Under the pieces are notes generated by a model. That model saw only the letters and a program-made list of their open reading frames with translations, did not search any database and was not told the origin of the DNA. A DNA stretch of 5,163 nucleotides from an uncultured Ruminococcus sp. (lineage in GTDB: Bacteria; Bacillota; Clostridia; Oscillospirales; CAG-272). Positions 5,058 through 5,163 of the stretch are shown piece by piece. The stretch covers positions 1 to 5,163 of the forward strand of contig CADBPA010000034.1 of assembly GCA_902796505.1 (NCBI GenBank). Direction: 5' to 3'. A program made the position numbers and the translations under genes. Numbering within the stretch: the stretch's first letter is position 1; each line of letters opens with the position of its first letter.

Positions 5058-5096
5058 GAAAGAAGCCTGATTTGGTAAACAAATCAGGCTTCTTTC
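5058..5096 (+). terminator. Perfect 17-bp hairpin, probable (possibly bidirectional) terminator
   Basis: GAAAGAAGCCTGATTTG (5058-5074) and its exact complement (5080-5096) enclose the 5-base loop GTAAA. The stem has an A-rich left foot and a T-rich right foot (TTCTTTC), and the reverse strand reads the same way. This fits an intrinsic terminator for the hydrolase transcript, and perhaps also for a gene entering from the right. The T-rich stretch is inside the stem and interrupted by C, so termination may be less than complete. Confidence 0.72.
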
Positions 5097-5163
5097 CTGG
5101 CTAACCCTTCCATTTTAGCTAACACTTTGCCCGTAATTATTTTCCCAAAATCAATATTTCACC
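5097..5163. other. AT-rich tail at the right edge, no gene supported
   Basis: This tail has about 35 percent GC (22 of the last 63 bases), well below the coding regions to its left. On the minus strand one frame runs from the window edge for eight codons (GEILILGK) to a TAA at 5137-5139 and could be the last residues of a gene outside the window. Another minus frame (NIDFGKIITG...) is bounded by a TGA at 5159-5161. Neither is long enough to call. Confidence 0.35.

Noticed and set aside
5066..5161. Minus-strand 24-codon frame NIDFGKIITG... as a gene end
   Set aside because: A TGA at 5159-5161 closes the frame at the right edge, and its stop lies inside the terminator hairpin. It lacks a start with a ribosome site.

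Overview
The window looks like chromosomal DNA of a GC-rich member of the Clostridia (Oscillospirales or Christensenellales type). The reasons are AAAGGAGG/GGAGG ribosome sites, consensus sigma-A promoters with 17-base spacers, a clostridial-style HTH protein with membrane and zinc-ribbon parts, and short interspersed hairpin repeats of a kind I associate with gut Clostridia. The taxonomic call is an inference, as no rRNA or marker gene is present.

Layout, left to right. Three genes lie on the minus strand, so transcription runs from about 3210 towards position 1. They are glsA, a serine-dependent glutaminase (2189-3148), an MFS drug-efflux-like transporter starting at a GTG (772-2073), and an XRE-type regulator carrying two membrane helices and a C-terminal zinc ribbon (24-653). 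Each has its own candidate promoter. glsA has a perfect TTGACA-N17-TATAAT, the transporter has an extended -10, and the regulator has a weaker match. The set is therefore co-directional but not clearly one operon. An inverted repeat sits just after the transporter stop codon. On the plus strand a separate gene encodes a clan GH-A glycoside hydrolase resembling family GH39 (3572-4882), with a strong promoter at 3485-3513, a leader hairpin and a good GGAGG site.

The unusual part is non-coding. Two arrays of a short hairpin repeat bracket the hydrolase gene in the same orientation, at 3266-3398 (between the divergent glsA and hydrolase promoters) and 4905-5048 (behind the hydrolase stop). Two unit types alternate. 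Both begin AATATCACT and both end in a tiny hairpin: CGCC-loop-GGCG (type A) or GCGAAGC/GCGCGAAGCGC (type B). Nearly every loop is GAA, GCA or GCAA, which are GNA triloop or GNRA tetraloop sequences. The second array ends at a 17-bp perfect hairpin that probably terminates the hydrolase transcript, followed by an AT-rich tail of unclear origin.

Functionally, the glutaminase releases ammonia and glutamate in the cytoplasm, the transporter probably exports a small molecule, and the membrane-tethered regulator may control itself or the transporter. The hydrolase lacks a signal peptide and probably trims imported oligosaccharides. Nothing shows that these genes form one pathway. I see no rRNA, tRNA, CRISPR array or transposase.
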